Source of the DNA: Mesorhizobium sp. 113-3-3
GTDB taxonomy: Bacteria > Pseudomonadota > Alphaproteobacteria > Rhizobiales > Rhizobiaceae
Reading direction: 5' to 3'
Assembly: GCF_016756495.1 (NCBI RefSeq)
Contig: NZ_AP023243.1
Location: 1,926,501-1,990,500 of the forward strand
Length of the DNA stretch: 64,000 nucleotides
A program made the position numbers and the translations under genes. This document shows positions 52,979-61,401 of the stretch, piece after piece (position 1 is the stretch's first letter; every line of letters begins with the position of its first letter). Below the pieces are notes generated by a model. It made no database searches and was not told the origin of the DNA. It saw only the letters and a program-made list of their open reading frames with translations.

Positions 52979-54507
52979 AGTGCTGCCTCCTGGCGCTCGA
53001 CACCCGCCATCAGCAGGCCAAGCTCGCCCTCGGTCGCTTCCGGACCGCGCTCACCGACGATGCGGCCGGCAAACATCACCAGGATGCGGTCGGACAGCGA
53101 ACGGATCTCGTCGAGTTCCACCGAGACCACCAGCACGGCCTTGCCCTGGTCGCGCATGGCGATGAGGCGCTTGTGGATGAATTCGATGGCGCCGACATCG
53201 ACGCCGCGTGTCGGCTGGCCGACGATCAGCACGCCGGGATCCTGCTCCATCTCCCGCGCGAGCACGATCTTCTGCTGGTTGCCGCCGGAGAAATTCGCGG
53301 TCTTAAGGCGCGGATTGCCGGGACGGATATCGTATTTCTCGATCTTGTCCTTGGCATCGGCCATGATGGCCTCGACGTTGAGGAACGGCCCTTTGAGATA
53401 GCGGGGGTCGTCGTGATAGCCGAGGATGGAATTCTCGTTCTCCTCGAAGGCCAGCACCAGCCCGACATGATGGCGATCCTCCGGCACATGCGCCAGCCCG
53501 CGGTCGCGCAGTTCGCCGGGGTCGGCGGCGCCCGTGAGGTCGATCGGCTTGCCATCGAGCATGACCGAGCCGGAAACCGCGCGCCTGATGCCGGAAATCG
53601 CCTCGAGCAGCTCGGACTGGCCGTTGCCGGCGACGCCGGCAATGCCGACGATCTCGCCGGCGCGCAGGTCGAAGGAAATATCGTCGACCATGGTGACGCC
53701 ACGCGAATCCTTCACCGTCAGGTTCTTGACCGCGAGCTTGACGGCGCCGGCTTCCGCTTCGCCCTTTTCGACCCTCAGAAGCACGCGGCGCCCGACCATC
53801 AGTTCGGCCAGTTCGCCCACCGTCGTCTTGCTGGTTTCGCGCGTCGCCACCATCGTACCCTGGCGCATGACCGAGACATTGTCGGTAATGGCCATGATCT
53901 CGCGCAGCTTGTGGGTGATCAGCACCACCGTCTTTCCCTGTTCCTTCAACTGCTTGAGGATGCGGAACAGGTGGTCGGCCTCGGCCGGCGTCAAGACGCC
54001 CGTCGGCTCGTCGAGAATGAGGATCTCGGCGCCGCGATAGAGCGCCTTGAGGATTTCGACGCGCTGCTGCAGGCCGACCGGCAACTCCTCAATGATGGCG
54101 TCGGGGTCGACTTCGAGCCCGTATTCGCGCTCCAGCCGCTCGAGTTCCGAGCGCGCCTTGGCGATGCTGCTTTTCAAGAGCGCATCGCTTTCGGCGCCGA
54201 GAATGATGTTTTCGAGCACCGAGAAATTGTCGACCAGCATGAAATGCTGGTGCACCATGCCGATGCCGAGCGCGATCGCGTCATTGGGGGTCTTGATCGA
54301 CGCCGGCTTGCCGCCGACGCGGATCTCGCCGCTGTCGGCCTGGTAGAAGCCGTAAAGGATCGACATCAGCGTCGACTTGCCGGCGCCGTTCTCGCCGACG
54401 ATGCCGTGGATGGTGCCGCGCGCGATCTCCAGATTGATGTCGCGGTTGGCGCGCACGGCGCCAAAACTCTTGTTGATGCCGATCAGTTCGATTGCGGCTT
54501 GCGCCAT
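52975..54507 (-). CDS. Nucleoside ABC transporter ATPase with two ABC domains (NupO/YufO-like)
   Basis: The 510-aa protein has two ABC domains. The first has Walker A GENGAGKST and LLILDEPTGVLTPAE-like Walker B; the second has degenerate Walker A but NFSGGNQQKIVLAREM as signature. This domain layout is typical of sugar/nucleoside BMP-family importers. The start at 54507 was chosen because MAQAAIELIGINKSFG is the family start; an upstream open frame of about 40 codons is not conserved. Confidence 0.92.
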   Translation of the reverse strand: MAQAAIELIGINKSFGAVRANRDINLEIARGTIHGIVGENGAGKSTLMSILYGFYQADSGEIRVGGKPASIKTPNDAIALGIGMVHQHFMLVDNFSVLENIILGAESDALLKSSIAKARSELERLEREYGLEVDPDAIIEELPVGLQQRVEILKALYRGAEILILDEPTGVLTPAEADHLFRILKQLKEQGKTVVLITHKLREIMAITDNVSVMRQGTMVATRETSKTTVGELAELMVGRRVLLRVEKGEAEAGAVKLAVKNLTVKDSRGVTMVDDISFDLRAGEIVGIAGVAGNGQSELLEAISGIRRAVSGSVMLDGKPIDLTGAADPGELRDRGLAHVPEDRHHVGLVLAFEENENSILGYHDDPRYLKGPFLNVEAIMADAKDKIEKYDIRPGNPRLKTANFSGGNQQKIVLAREMEQDPGVLIVGQPTRGVDVGAIEFIHKRLIAMRDQGKAVLVVSVELDEIRSLSDRILVMFAGRIVGERGPEATEGELGLLMAGVERQEAAL

Positions 54508-54721
54508 GCAGCCAGTCCCACTTTTATTTTTTATCGCTTGGTCAAAATGCCTAGCATGACGCCCCGCCCGTGCCAATTGGCCGGAGCAGTATCCACTCTC
54601 GGCAAATCCCGGTGTGCTTGTCAATTTCCAACGTGTCCGCAGGCTTCATATTCGCTAATATGACGACATCGAAATTCGCAGCACGATGCAAGGCATTGTG
54701 GTGCAACATCAGGAACTGCGA

Positions 54722-54931
54722 ATGATCATGCCCGCCGACCGGCTGACGACGCTGGAAATCCGCGCCGCCGAGCAGGAAAAGACCATCGAGGAACTGTCGG
54801 GGCAGATCGCCGAGCAGTGGACGGTGATCGAGCGCCTGCAGCGCAAGCTCGACGCGCTGACCGACCGCTTCCTGGCGCTGGAGGAGCAGGCGGCGCCCGA
54901 TGTGCCGATAACCAAGCCGCCGCATTGGTAA
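54722..54931 (+). CDS. slyX: SlyX-family protein
   Basis: A 69-aa coiled-coil protein: DRLTTLEIRAAEQEKTIEELSGQIAEQW, then a heptad region and a conserved PPHW ending. Function unknown; found widely in proteobacteria. ATG 54722 was chosen because AGGAA lies 8 nt before it; ATG 54728 and an ATG at 54686 are alternatives. It lies between the nucleoside ABC genes and their binding protein, on the opposite strand. Confidence 0.85.
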   Translation: MIMPADRLTTLEIRAAEQEKTIEELSGQIAEQWTVIERLQRKLDALTDRFLALEEQAAPDVPITKPPHW

Positions 54932-54953
54932 GGACGAGGGGAGGGCACAAGCC

Positions 54954-55346
54954 ATGGTCGGTGAAAGGGATCGCATCGCTCGGGCTGGCGACTATGTGCT
55001 CGGCCTGATGAACGATACAGACCGCGAACGGGCCGAGCGCGATCTGGAGATAGACCCTGCCTTCCGCGACGCCGTGCTGCAGCTTGCCGAACGTATGCAC
55101 ATGTTCGACCGGGCCGAAAAGCCTGCCTTGCCCGCCAATCACTGGGCGCTGGTTACGCAACGCCTCGCCGAATTGCCGCAGATGCGCAGCGTTGGGCTGG
55201 GCAATGATGTCAAGCCGGTGATCCGAAGCCTGTCGCGCCCGCCCTACGGCGTGGGCGTGCATTCGCCTGGCGGCCGGCGCGGATTTGTCGTCGCCGTCGT
55301 GCTGATCGCTGTTTTCGCGTTAGGCTATCTGGTGGGGAAATTATAG
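54954..55346 (+). CDS. Anti-sigma-K-like membrane protein, truncated
   Basis: The 130-aa protein has an N-terminal domain like the cytoplasmic part of RskA anti-sigma factors (AGDYVLGLMNDTDRERAERDLEIDPAFRDAV) and a C-terminal transmembrane segment (about 108-127) with almost no periplasmic part. No zinc-binding His/Cys motif is present. No sigma factor is adjacent, so regulation of a sigma factor is only inferred. It is 22 nt downstream of slyX on the same strand. Confidence 0.62.
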   Translation: MVGERDRIARAGDYVLGLMNDTDRERAERDLEIDPAFRDAVLQLAERMHMFDRAEKPALPANHWALVTQRLAELPQMRSVGLGNDVKPVIRSLSRPPYGVGVHSPGGRRGFVVAVVLIAVFALGYLVGKL

Positions 55347-55353
55347 GCCGACG

Positions 55354-55380
55354 CAAAACCGCCGGGCTTTCACCCGGCGG
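55354..55380 (-). terminator. Intrinsic terminator after the BMP binding protein
   Basis: An 8-bp perfect GC stem (55359-55366 with 55373-55380) with a 6-nt loop is followed on the minus strand by TTTT (55355-55358). It lies 30 nt past the bmp stop and stops transcription from entering slyX and the anti-sigma-like gene region in antisense. Confidence 0.75.
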
Positions 55381-55410
55381 CTGCAAATCATGGCTGTATG
55401 GTGCTGCCGA

Positions 55411-56400
55411 TCAATAGGGGCAGGCGTTGTCAGCCGTGTAGTCGTGCACCTGGATCTTGCCGGCAATGATGTCGGCCTTGGCCTTCTCGACCGCCGCCTT
55501 CATCTCGTCCGTCACCAGCGCCTTGTTGTTGTCGTCCATGGCGTAGTCGACGCCGCCTTCCTTGAGGCCGAGATTCTGCACGCCGCCCTTGAAGGTGCCG
55601 TTCTTGCCGTCCATGAAGGCGGTGTAGACGGCAACGTCGACGCGCTTAAGCATCGAGGTCAGCACCTTGCCGGGCTGCAGGCCGTTCTGGTTGGAATCGA
55701 CGCCGATGCCGAGCTTGCCGGCATCCGCGGCCGCCTGCAGCACGCCGACGCCGGTGCCGCCGGCCGCGGCGTAGACCACGTCGGAACCCTGGTCGATCTG
55801 CGTCTTGGCGATCTCTCCGCCCTTGGCCGGGTCGTTCCAGGCAGCCGGCGTGTCGCCGGTCATGTTCTGGATGACGTCGGTCGCACCGGCGGCCTTGGCG
55901 CCGCCGACATAGCCGCATTCGAACTTGCGGATCAGCGGGATGTCCATGCCGCCGATGAAGGAGACCTTCTTGGACTTCGAGGCCATCCCTGCCAGGATGC
56001 CGACCAGATAGGAGCCTTCATTCTCCTTGAACACCAGCGAGCGGACATTGGGCATGTCGACGGCGTCGTCGATGATGGCGAAGTTCAGGTCGGGATAATC
56101 CTTTGCGACCGCCTTGAGGGCATCTTCCCAGGCAAAACCGGCCATGACGATCGGGTTACGGCCATCCTCGGCGAAGCGGCGCAGCGCCTGCTCGCGCTGT
56201 GAAGCGTTGGACACTTCGAACTCGACATAGGCGACGCCGGTCTCGGTCTTGAACTTCTCGGCGCCATGGAAGGCGGCCTCGTTGAAGGATTTGTCGAACT
56301 TGCCGCCCAGATCATAGAGGATGGCCGGCTGGACATCCGCGGCGAAAGCCGGAAGAACCATTGCGGTTGCGGCCAGGAGGCCGAGAACGATACGTTTCAT
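55411..56400 (-). CDS. BMP-family nucleoside-binding periplasmic protein
   Basis: A 329-aa substrate-binding protein of the basic membrane protein (Med/TmpC/BmpA) family. The signal peptide ends near AFAADV (Sec-type, no lipobox). The family fold is visible in LYDLGGKFDKSFNEAA, FKENEGSYLVGILAGMAS and GVDSNQNGL. It probably captures purine or pyrimidine nucleosides for the NupOPQ-like importer, and it is separated from those genes by slyX and the anti-sigma-like gene. The start at 56400 was preferred over 56409. Confidence 0.9.
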   Translation of the reverse strand: MKRIVLGLLAATAMVLPAFAADVQPAILYDLGGKFDKSFNEAAFHGAEKFKTETGVAYVEFEVSNASQREQALRRFAEDGRNPIVMAGFAWEDALKAVAKDYPDLNFAIIDDAVDMPNVRSLVFKENEGSYLVGILAGMASKSKKVSFIGGMDIPLIRKFECGYVGGAKAAGATDVIQNMTGDTPAAWNDPAKGGEIAKTQIDQGSDVVYAAAGGTGVGVLQAAADAGKLGIGVDSNQNGLQPGKVLTSMLKRVDVAVYTAFMDGKNGTFKGGVQNLGLKEGGVDYAMDDNNKALVTDEMKAAVEKAKADIIAGKIQVHDYTADNACPY

Positions 56401-56618
56401 GTGATCCACACCCTGTCAGTTATTTTTTCCGTTACGCACCGCCTGCCTGCCCGGTTCTCCGGCAGGCATGCGACGTCAGCCAGGAGTGTATTCCCCTCCC
56501 GCTCCTGGGCAATCTGGCACGGCCCGAAACAAAATTCACGCGGAATTTTGACCTTTTGGAAAAGCGTGCCACGGTCGGACCGCGCCGCAACTTGATCTTT
56601 GCCGATTGCCCCTGCCGA

Positions 56619-56942
56619 TCAGTTGGCGGCGAATTGGCCCGTGCGCCGCTGGCGCCTGTAGCCGATGGCGTAAAGCAGGAAGGCCAGCACCGCGAACACG
56701 GCAAATCCCGGCTGGTTGAGCACCCAGGCGATGAAGCCGTCCCACAAAAGCGGACTGGCCTTGGCGCGGATGAAGGTTTCGAAGGCGGCCCGCGTGTCCG
56801 GCGAGACAGCCAGCCAGCTGGCATTGAGCGGGGTCAGCACGAGCGCCGAAGCCGCCACCGTGCGGGTCGTGTCGAGCACCGCCATGATGACGGAGACCGA
56901 CAGCGCGATCATGGCGGCAAGACGGAAAATGAAGCGAAACAT
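56619..56942 (-). CDS. Small hypothetical membrane protein
   Basis: A 107-aa protein with two transmembrane segments (about 6-26 and 78-96) separated by a region with DTTRTVAASALVLTPLNASWL. No family was recognised. The start at 56942 follows GGGGAGAG. It has typical rhizobial codon use and is probably a real gene. The product is likely in the inner membrane with a short basic C-terminus. Confidence 0.6.
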   Translation of the reverse strand: MFRFIFRLAAMIALSVSVIMAVLDTTRTVAASALVLTPLNASWLAVSPDTRAAFETFIRAKASPLLWDGFIAWVLNQPGFAVFAVLAFLLYAIGYRRQRRTGQFAAN

Positions 56943-57074
56943 CAAGCTCTCCCCTGGCCGATCCTGGATGCTTCCCAAGGGATCTCCGGCACGTGTCCCG
57001 AAACGAGAAATAGAATTTGTCCGGCTTGCCCGCAACCGCGATACGCGAATTTGAATACTCGCGCGTTCCCGTCC

Positions 57075-57791
57075 CTATGCCACAGGCTTGCGCCTGCGCC
57101 GATGAACGAGCCAGACGGCGAGAATGCCGCCGCCAATGGCGCCGACCACCAGCCCGGCCAGGCCGATGAAGGCGGCGAAATAGCCGCAGCCGCCCTCAAA
57201 GCAGCTCACTTCAGCGACATCGGCGATCACCGAGCCGGCGAAGAAGCCAACCAGGGCGCCGATGACGGCGCCGAGAATGATGCCGAGCAGGGCGGCGATG
57301 ATGGAAACGAAGACCGGCGGCGCCTCTGTTTGCGGCCTGGCGTAGACGGTCCCGGCGCCGGAGCCGGGGCGCAGCAGGTAGATGCAAAGCAGGCCGATGC
57401 CGATCTCGATGGCGGTGATGCCGAGGCTCCTGGCGGTGAAGACGAATTCCGGCACGGTCAGCATATAGGCCTGTCTCGCCAGCACCCAGACGATGGTGGC
57501 GATCTGCCAGATGGTGAAATGGCGGGGGAAGCGCCCCGAACGGCCAAAGGCGAGGCCGAGCAGGTATAGCCCCCACAGGATGGTGATGACGTTGGCGACG
57601 AGCCCGCCAAAAAAGAAATAGAAGACCTTGTCCGGCAGGTCGGAATTGCCGACCAGCCACCAGGCCGACGTAAGGCCGTAGACCGACCACGCCATGACGA
57701 AGATGAGCCAGCCCACCGGGACGTAGAAAAGGTCGCCTGGGCGGCCGGCTGGCGCCTGCCCACTGCCCGGTTGTTCGCTGCTTGATGTCAT
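57075..57791 (-). CDS. Hypothetical multi-pass membrane protein
   Basis: The 238-aa protein has about six to seven transmembrane segments. The N-terminal half resembles DUF2569-type four-helix membrane proteins (GWLIFVMAWSVYGLTSAWW, NVITILWGLYLLG), and the C-terminal half is a Gly-rich pair of helices (ALLGIILGAVIGALVGFFAG). Function unknown. The start MTSSSEQ at 57791 was chosen because a hydrophilic N-terminus fits better than the upstream in-frame extension. Confidence 0.6.
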   Translation of the reverse strand: MTSSSEQPGSGQAPAGRPGDLFYVPVGWLIFVMAWSVYGLTSAWWLVGNSDLPDKVFYFFFGGLVANVITILWGLYLLGLAFGRSGRFPRHFTIWQIATIVWVLARQAYMLTVPEFVFTARSLGITAIEIGIGLLCIYLLRPGSGAGTVYARPQTEAPPVFVSIIAALLGIILGAVIGALVGFFAGSVIADVAEVSCFEGGCGYFAAFIGLAGLVVGAIGGGILAVWLVHRRRRKPVA

Positions 57792-58156
57792 GTCCGGACA
57801 ATGCCCCCGCATGGCCTCTGCTTCACTCGACGCGCGACCAGCAGGGAAGTCAAGCGCGGCCGGCCCTGCTGCCTTGCCTGTGCACATCATTCGGGGCCGA
57901 CACCCCGCAAACAGGCGCGGCGGCGGGATTGCGAACACCATGTGGCCGGCAAAGCGAATAGACTGCGCTTATGGCTTGGCATTCGGCGCGGGATCGACTA
58001 GATGAGCCCCGCGCCTGTTGCTTCGACGGCTCAGGTGCCGGGGAAGGATGTCCGCTGGTTGGGCGGCATCCAGGCGCGGACATCCCGCGCCGCAGCCCAA
58101 AGGAGATGCATCTCCCCAACCCGCGCGGCGAAACCGGCCGGCGCGACATGCAAAGG
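57792..58156. other. Intergenic region upstream of tRNA-Ser
   Basis: 365 bp with no supported gene. Short open frames across the tRNA give the well-known spurious serine tRNA translation and are not genes. Confidence 0.5.
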
Positions 58157-58246
58157 ACGGAGAGGTGGCCGAGTGGTTGAAGGCGCACGCCTGGAAAGTG
58201 TGTTTACGGGAGACCGTAACGCGGGTTCGAATCCCGCTCTCTCCGC
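58157..58246 (+). tRNA. tRNA-Ser, anticodon GGA
   Basis: A 90-nt class II tRNA: 7-bp acceptor stem (GGAGAGG with TCTCTCC, last pair G-T), D-loop GCCGAGTGGTTGAAGGC, anticodon stem CACGC/GTGTG with loop CTGGAAA (anticodon GGA), a long variable arm, T-arm CGGGTTCGAATCCCG, and encoded CCA. A T6 run right after the gene (58248-58253) is probably the terminator. Confidence 0.95.
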
Positions 58247-58317
58247 CAGTTTTTTCGCCTAACGTATCGATTTTGTAAGATAGTTGTCGACGTCGCTTGC
58301 CTCCTTCCCAATGCGTC

Positions 58318-59820
58318 TCACGCGGGAAAACCGGCCTTTCTGAAGCCTGACGTGAAAAGTTCGAGGGCGACTTGGTCGGCGAACGGTAGACCTGAAATCA
58401 GCCGGACGGTCAGGTCGTGTTTCCTCGTCAGTGCTTCCTCGACTGCGGCACGCGCCTTCTGCGTCTCGCCCAGATGTGCGTACGCCGCTGCGAGGAAGGC
58501 ATGAATGAAGAAATGGTCACCAGCCTTCTGATACGAAGCGACGGCTTCCGAGTATCTGCCAAGCAGGAAGAGGGAGCTGCCCTTCACCTCCCAGAACCAT
58601 ATCGGAGGTAAGGGGTCGCGCAGGAGCGCGGTTTCGAGCACGTTCAGCGCCATCTCGGCCCGTCCGCCGTAGTTGAGCCAGCTTGCGTAATCCCCCGCTA
58701 TGTTCACGTCCAGCGGGTTCAGCGAGCGCGCTTGCTCGAAATGCACTCCGGCATCGCCGTGCTGGCGCATGTGCGTAAGCACCAGCCCCATGCTCTGGTG
58801 ACAGACGCCATCGCTCCTGTCGAAAGCGAGCGCCGTTTGTGCCGCGTTCCAGGCCTTCTGCAGCGTCCGCGGATCGTTGTCGTACCAAAACCTGCCGACG
58901 AGGGCCTGCGCGAGGAAGGCGTGGCCTTGAGCGAACGTCGAATCGAGCTCGACACACCGGACGAACAGGGGCTCGGACATGTCCATCTCATAACGGTGGA
59001 AGTGCGCGCGCCCCTGCAGGTAGTAGTCGTATGCGTCCCAATCGGCCGGAAGCTTGCGCCTGGTCCGGCTCGCCGAATCGGCCTCCGCCTGGCCTTCGAC
59101 CATCGAGGCGATAAGGGCCGCAACCTCGTCCTGCAAAGCGAAGATGTCGTCGAGGCCCCGATCGTACCTTTGAGCCCACAGGTGGGTGCCGGTGGCGGCG
59201 TCAATCAACTGTGTGGTGATCCGAATGCGATCACCGAGCTTTCGGATGCTGCCTTCGACGAGGTAGCGAACGCCCAGTTTGCGATGGACTTCGGCAATGT
59301 CCAATGCCGGATGGCGAAACTGAAAAGATGAATTGCGGGCGATGACGAGGAGGGAGCGGAACCTGGCCAGCTCCGTAATTATGTCCTCGGTTATGCCGTC
59401 GCTGAGATACTGCTGGTCCTGATCGCCACTCAAATTGGCAAAAGGCAGCACTGCAATCGACGGCTTGCCGGCCGGTGGTATCTGTCTGGGGGATGCGCTC
59501 GCCACCGGCTCGACAGTCCCGGTGAAGCGGTAGCCGACGCGGGGCACCGTGGCGATCCACTCGCCGCCTTTGTCAGCCGGACCGAGTGCCTTTCTCAGTG
59601 CCGCGATTTGGACGGTAAGGTTGCCTTCCTCGACGGCGGTGCCCGGCCAGGCAGCGTCCATCAGCTCGGCCTTGGTCAGGATCTCACCGGGCCGGGCCGT
59701 AAGCGCGGCAAGCAGTGTCAGCCCACGATGCCCAACAGCGATCGGGACCTGCTCCTTAAGGAGCGTCCCGATGTCGGGATCGAGTAGGAACGGACCAAAA
59801 GCGACGCGAGTGCCCTGCAT
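58318..59820 (-). CDS. Winged-helix DNA-binding/TolB-like/TPR regulator
   Basis: The 500-aa protein has an OmpR-type winged helix (about 5-100: FLLDPDIGTLL, LTVQIAALRKALG, IATVPRVGYRF), a TolB-N/FlgO-like domain (about 120-245: PSIAVLPFANLSGDQDQQYLSDGITEDIITEL), then several TPR-like repeats (about 275-480). In rhizobia this layout occurs next to adenylate-cyclase-like genes, here without the cyclase domain. Lacking a receiver domain, it is not a two-component regulator. Signal and targets are unknown. It is divergent from the sigma-54 promoter at 59976. Confidence 0.85.
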   Translation of the reverse strand: MQGTRVAFGPFLLDPDIGTLLKEQVPIAVGHRGLTLLAALTARPGEILTKAELMDAAWPGTAVEEGNLTVQIAALRKALGPADKGGEWIATVPRVGYRFTGTVEPVASASPRQIPPAGKPSIAVLPFANLSGDQDQQYLSDGITEDIITELARFRSLLVIARNSSFQFRHPALDIAEVHRKLGVRYLVEGSIRKLGDRIRITTQLIDAATGTHLWAQRYDRGLDDIFALQDEVAALIASMVEGQAEADSASRTRRKLPADWDAYDYYLQGRAHFHRYEMDMSEPLFVRCVELDSTFAQGHAFLAQALVGRFWYDNDPRTLQKAWNAAQTALAFDRSDGVCHQSMGLVLTHMRQHGDAGVHFEQARSLNPLDVNIAGDYASWLNYGGRAEMALNVLETALLRDPLPPIWFWEVKGSSLFLLGRYSEAVASYQKAGDHFFIHAFLAAAYAHLGETQKARAAVEEALTRKHDLTVRLISGLPFADQVALELFTSGFRKAGFPA

Positions 59821-59975
59821 ATGGGCATACTAGACGTTTCGGAGCTTTTCGGAACAGGTTTGGCACCGCCTCCAGAGCCAGAAACCGTTGCGACGGTTGT
59901 CGAGCCAAGGCCTGGCCGGTTTTCTTCAAAGAGAGCCGACACGCCTATCTCTCCATGAAGCATGTGAGGCAAGCG

Positions 59976-59991
59976 TGGCACGGTTCTTGCT
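59976..59991 (+). promoter_or_regulatory. Consensus-perfect sigma-54 promoter
   Basis: TGGCACG-GTTC-TTGCT exactly fits the sigma-54 consensus (TGGCACG-N4-TTGCW), with the correct GG-N10-GC spacing. A 6-bp inverted repeat AACCGT/ACGGTT lies at 59883-59898, about 80 bp upstream, a possible activator site. Transcription would start near 60003, in front of the small protein at 60063. Confidence 0.7.
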
Positions 59992-60062
59992 GCCACAGCT
60001 CCAGGCACTGCCGGGCGCTAGGACGCTGTTTCATATCGACACCGGCGTGTGAGGTTGGGACA

Positions 60063-60278
60063 ATGATGTCGCGTAAGCTTCTGTTCGGGCTTGTGGCAGT
60101 GTTATTGGCCATCGCCCTGGGGGTGGCCGCCCCCGTGCCGCACTCGTGGCGGTTTTTGACTGCGGCTCAAAACAATTCGGTCTTCTGCTCAAGCGCTCCA
60201 CCAGCCGAGACCTTATCGGCGGCGGCTTCAGCGTCGCGGATTTTGCGATCATGTCCGCCGGCCATCACACGATCATAG
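60063..60278 (+). CDS. Small protein with N-terminal signal/anchor, possibly frame-disrupted
   Basis: The 71-aa open frame starts ATG ATG (60063/60066) preceded by a weak GGGA. The first part is a hydrophobic signal (SRKLLFGLVAVLLAIALGVAAPVP); the rest (AQNNSVFCSSAPPAETL...) has no clear fold and may be out of frame with a decayed gene. It is immediately downstream of a perfect sigma-54 promoter. No family recognised. Confidence 0.4.
   Translation: MMSRKLLFGLVAVLLAIALGVAAPVPHSWRFLTAAQNNSVFCSSAPPAETLSAAASASRILRSCPPAITRS
60150..60270 (+). pseudogene. Possible glutathione S-transferase remnant
   Basis: In a different plus-strand frame from the small protein, residues SRDLIGGGFSVADFAIMSAG resemble the C-terminal-domain motif of glutathione S-transferases (yl-x-G-x-x-fS-x-ADf). 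It lacks a start, the thioredoxin-like domain and a C-terminus, and it is disrupted by frame changes. It may be a decayed gene or a coincidence. Confidence 0.3.
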
Positions 60279-60750
60279 GGAACCACCTCGATGGCGACGA
60301 GACTGTGGATCGGAATCGAACAGCCTCATGCAGCGGCTTCTTGCAGAGATTGGGTCACAGGACGTCTGGCTGTAATCAATCGGTTGGCATCAGCCTTTCG
60401 CGAATTCATTGCACCGCACTACCGACCAGAGCTTCACTATATGCGCGGCCCTGGACCCGCCTGCGCGCGCCGCGCGAGCGCGGGTTTCCTTGCCGACCGC
60501 TCTCCTGCAAAGATGAGGCGTTGCCGCCGGTAGCCCGCACGACGCATTGATGAGCCGTGCTACGGGAAAGGCCTTCCTGCTTGTCGTGCCATGGGCCGAA
60601 ATCGCCGTGCGGCAATGCCCCTTGTTGCGGAGCAGCCAGGAATAGAAGCGTCCATCCGGAACCTCCGCCCCCTCCGCGCGTTTCACGGCGTCCCGTCCGT
60701 GGACCAGCCCGGATATTTCTCCTGGCGCTGCGATAATCAGGAGCCGTTTC
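60279..60750. other. Intergenic region upstream of the DUF982 gene
   Basis: 472 bp of poorly coding sequence following the fragment region. Open frames on both strands have no family resemblance and unusual composition. A minus-strand frame starting near 60761 was not considered a gene. Confidence 0.45.
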
Positions 60751-61053
60751 ATGTACGACAAGCTGTTTCATTCGCCTGTGGCGCTCACCGTCGGCCTTGG
60801 CTTCAAGCGCGAGATTGCCTCGCTGGCCGAAATGCACGATTTCCTGACCGATTGGACGACCTCGCGCCGTGGCCCGCTTTATCGCAATGCCGTCGAGGCG
60901 TGTGGGCTTGCGCTGGAGGGCTGCATCACCCGGGACGAGGCGCGCCATGCGCTCGTCGAGTTCGCGCGGGCGACCGGCATCCTCTGGCCAGAGATCGAGC
61001 CGGTCATCGTGGCGCGCGCCGTCGCGCGCGGTTATGGCGGCTACGCCGCCTGA
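60751..61053 (+). CDS. DUF982-family protein
   Basis: A 100-aa protein of the rhizobial DUF982 family (FKREIASLAEMHDFLTDWTTSRRGPLYRNAVEACGLALEGCI, then DEARHALVEFARATGIL). These small proteins occur in many copies in rhizobia; function is unknown. The start at 60751 follows a GGAG-containing region. No operon partner is visible. Confidence 0.85.
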   Translation: MYDKLFHSPVALTVGLGFKREIASLAEMHDFLTDWTTSRRGPLYRNAVEACGLALEGCITRDEARHALVEFARATGILWPEIEPVIVARAVARGYGGYAA

Positions 61054-61203
61054 GTTTTTGGGACTATCTCGCGTCTCGGCGGCCAACGCCGCCATCACCG
61101 AAAGCCCGGCTTGGCCTCCCCGAGCCGGGCTTTCGCCTTATTGCAAGACGATCGCAGGGATCACGTTGTCCACCGGTGATGTTTGCCCAGCGGTTGTGGG
61201 CGA

Positions 61204-61401
61204 TCAACCTTTCGAAGGCGTGCGCCGACGTGTCGGCTTGGGCCTCGCCACGTCGGCCTCTTGCGATGACTGCGCTGCGAGGCGCAGCTCTCTCAGCCTG
61301 GCTGTCTTTGCTTCGCGGGCCGCCCGCTCGGCGTCGATCACGATCTGCGATTCACGTTTGGCGCGTTCGTCGCGCTGGGTGTCTACTTTTGCACGGACCA
61401 T
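61204..61401 (-). CDS. Small basic hypothetical protein
   Basis: A 65-aa highly charged helical protein (QRDERAKRESQIVIDAERAAREAKTARLRELRLAA), with a basic C-terminus. I know similar small proteins in other rhizobia but not a function. It could be a coiled-coil or nucleic-acid-associated protein. Coding is plausible, not certain. Confidence 0.5.
   Translation of the reverse strand: MVRAKVDTQRDERAKRESQIVIDAERAAREAKTARLRELRLAAQSSQEADVARPKPTRRRTPSKG

Noticed and set aside
51401..53401. 666-aa open frame on the plus strand
   Set aside because: Antisense to the transporter permeases; no recognisable domain.
52966..54663. 565-aa open frame on the plus strand
   Set aside because: Antisense to the nucleoside transporter ATPase, which has clear Walker motifs; GC bias artefact.
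58018..58278. Open frame with EVAEWLKAHAWKVCLRET, seemingly a protein
   Set aside because: It is translation across tRNA-Ser; this is a well-known spurious serine-tRNA product.
60390..60761. Minus-strand frame starting MSYMKRLLIIAAPGEISG
   Set aside because: Overlaps the upstream region of the DUF982 gene; no family resemblance beyond the first residues.
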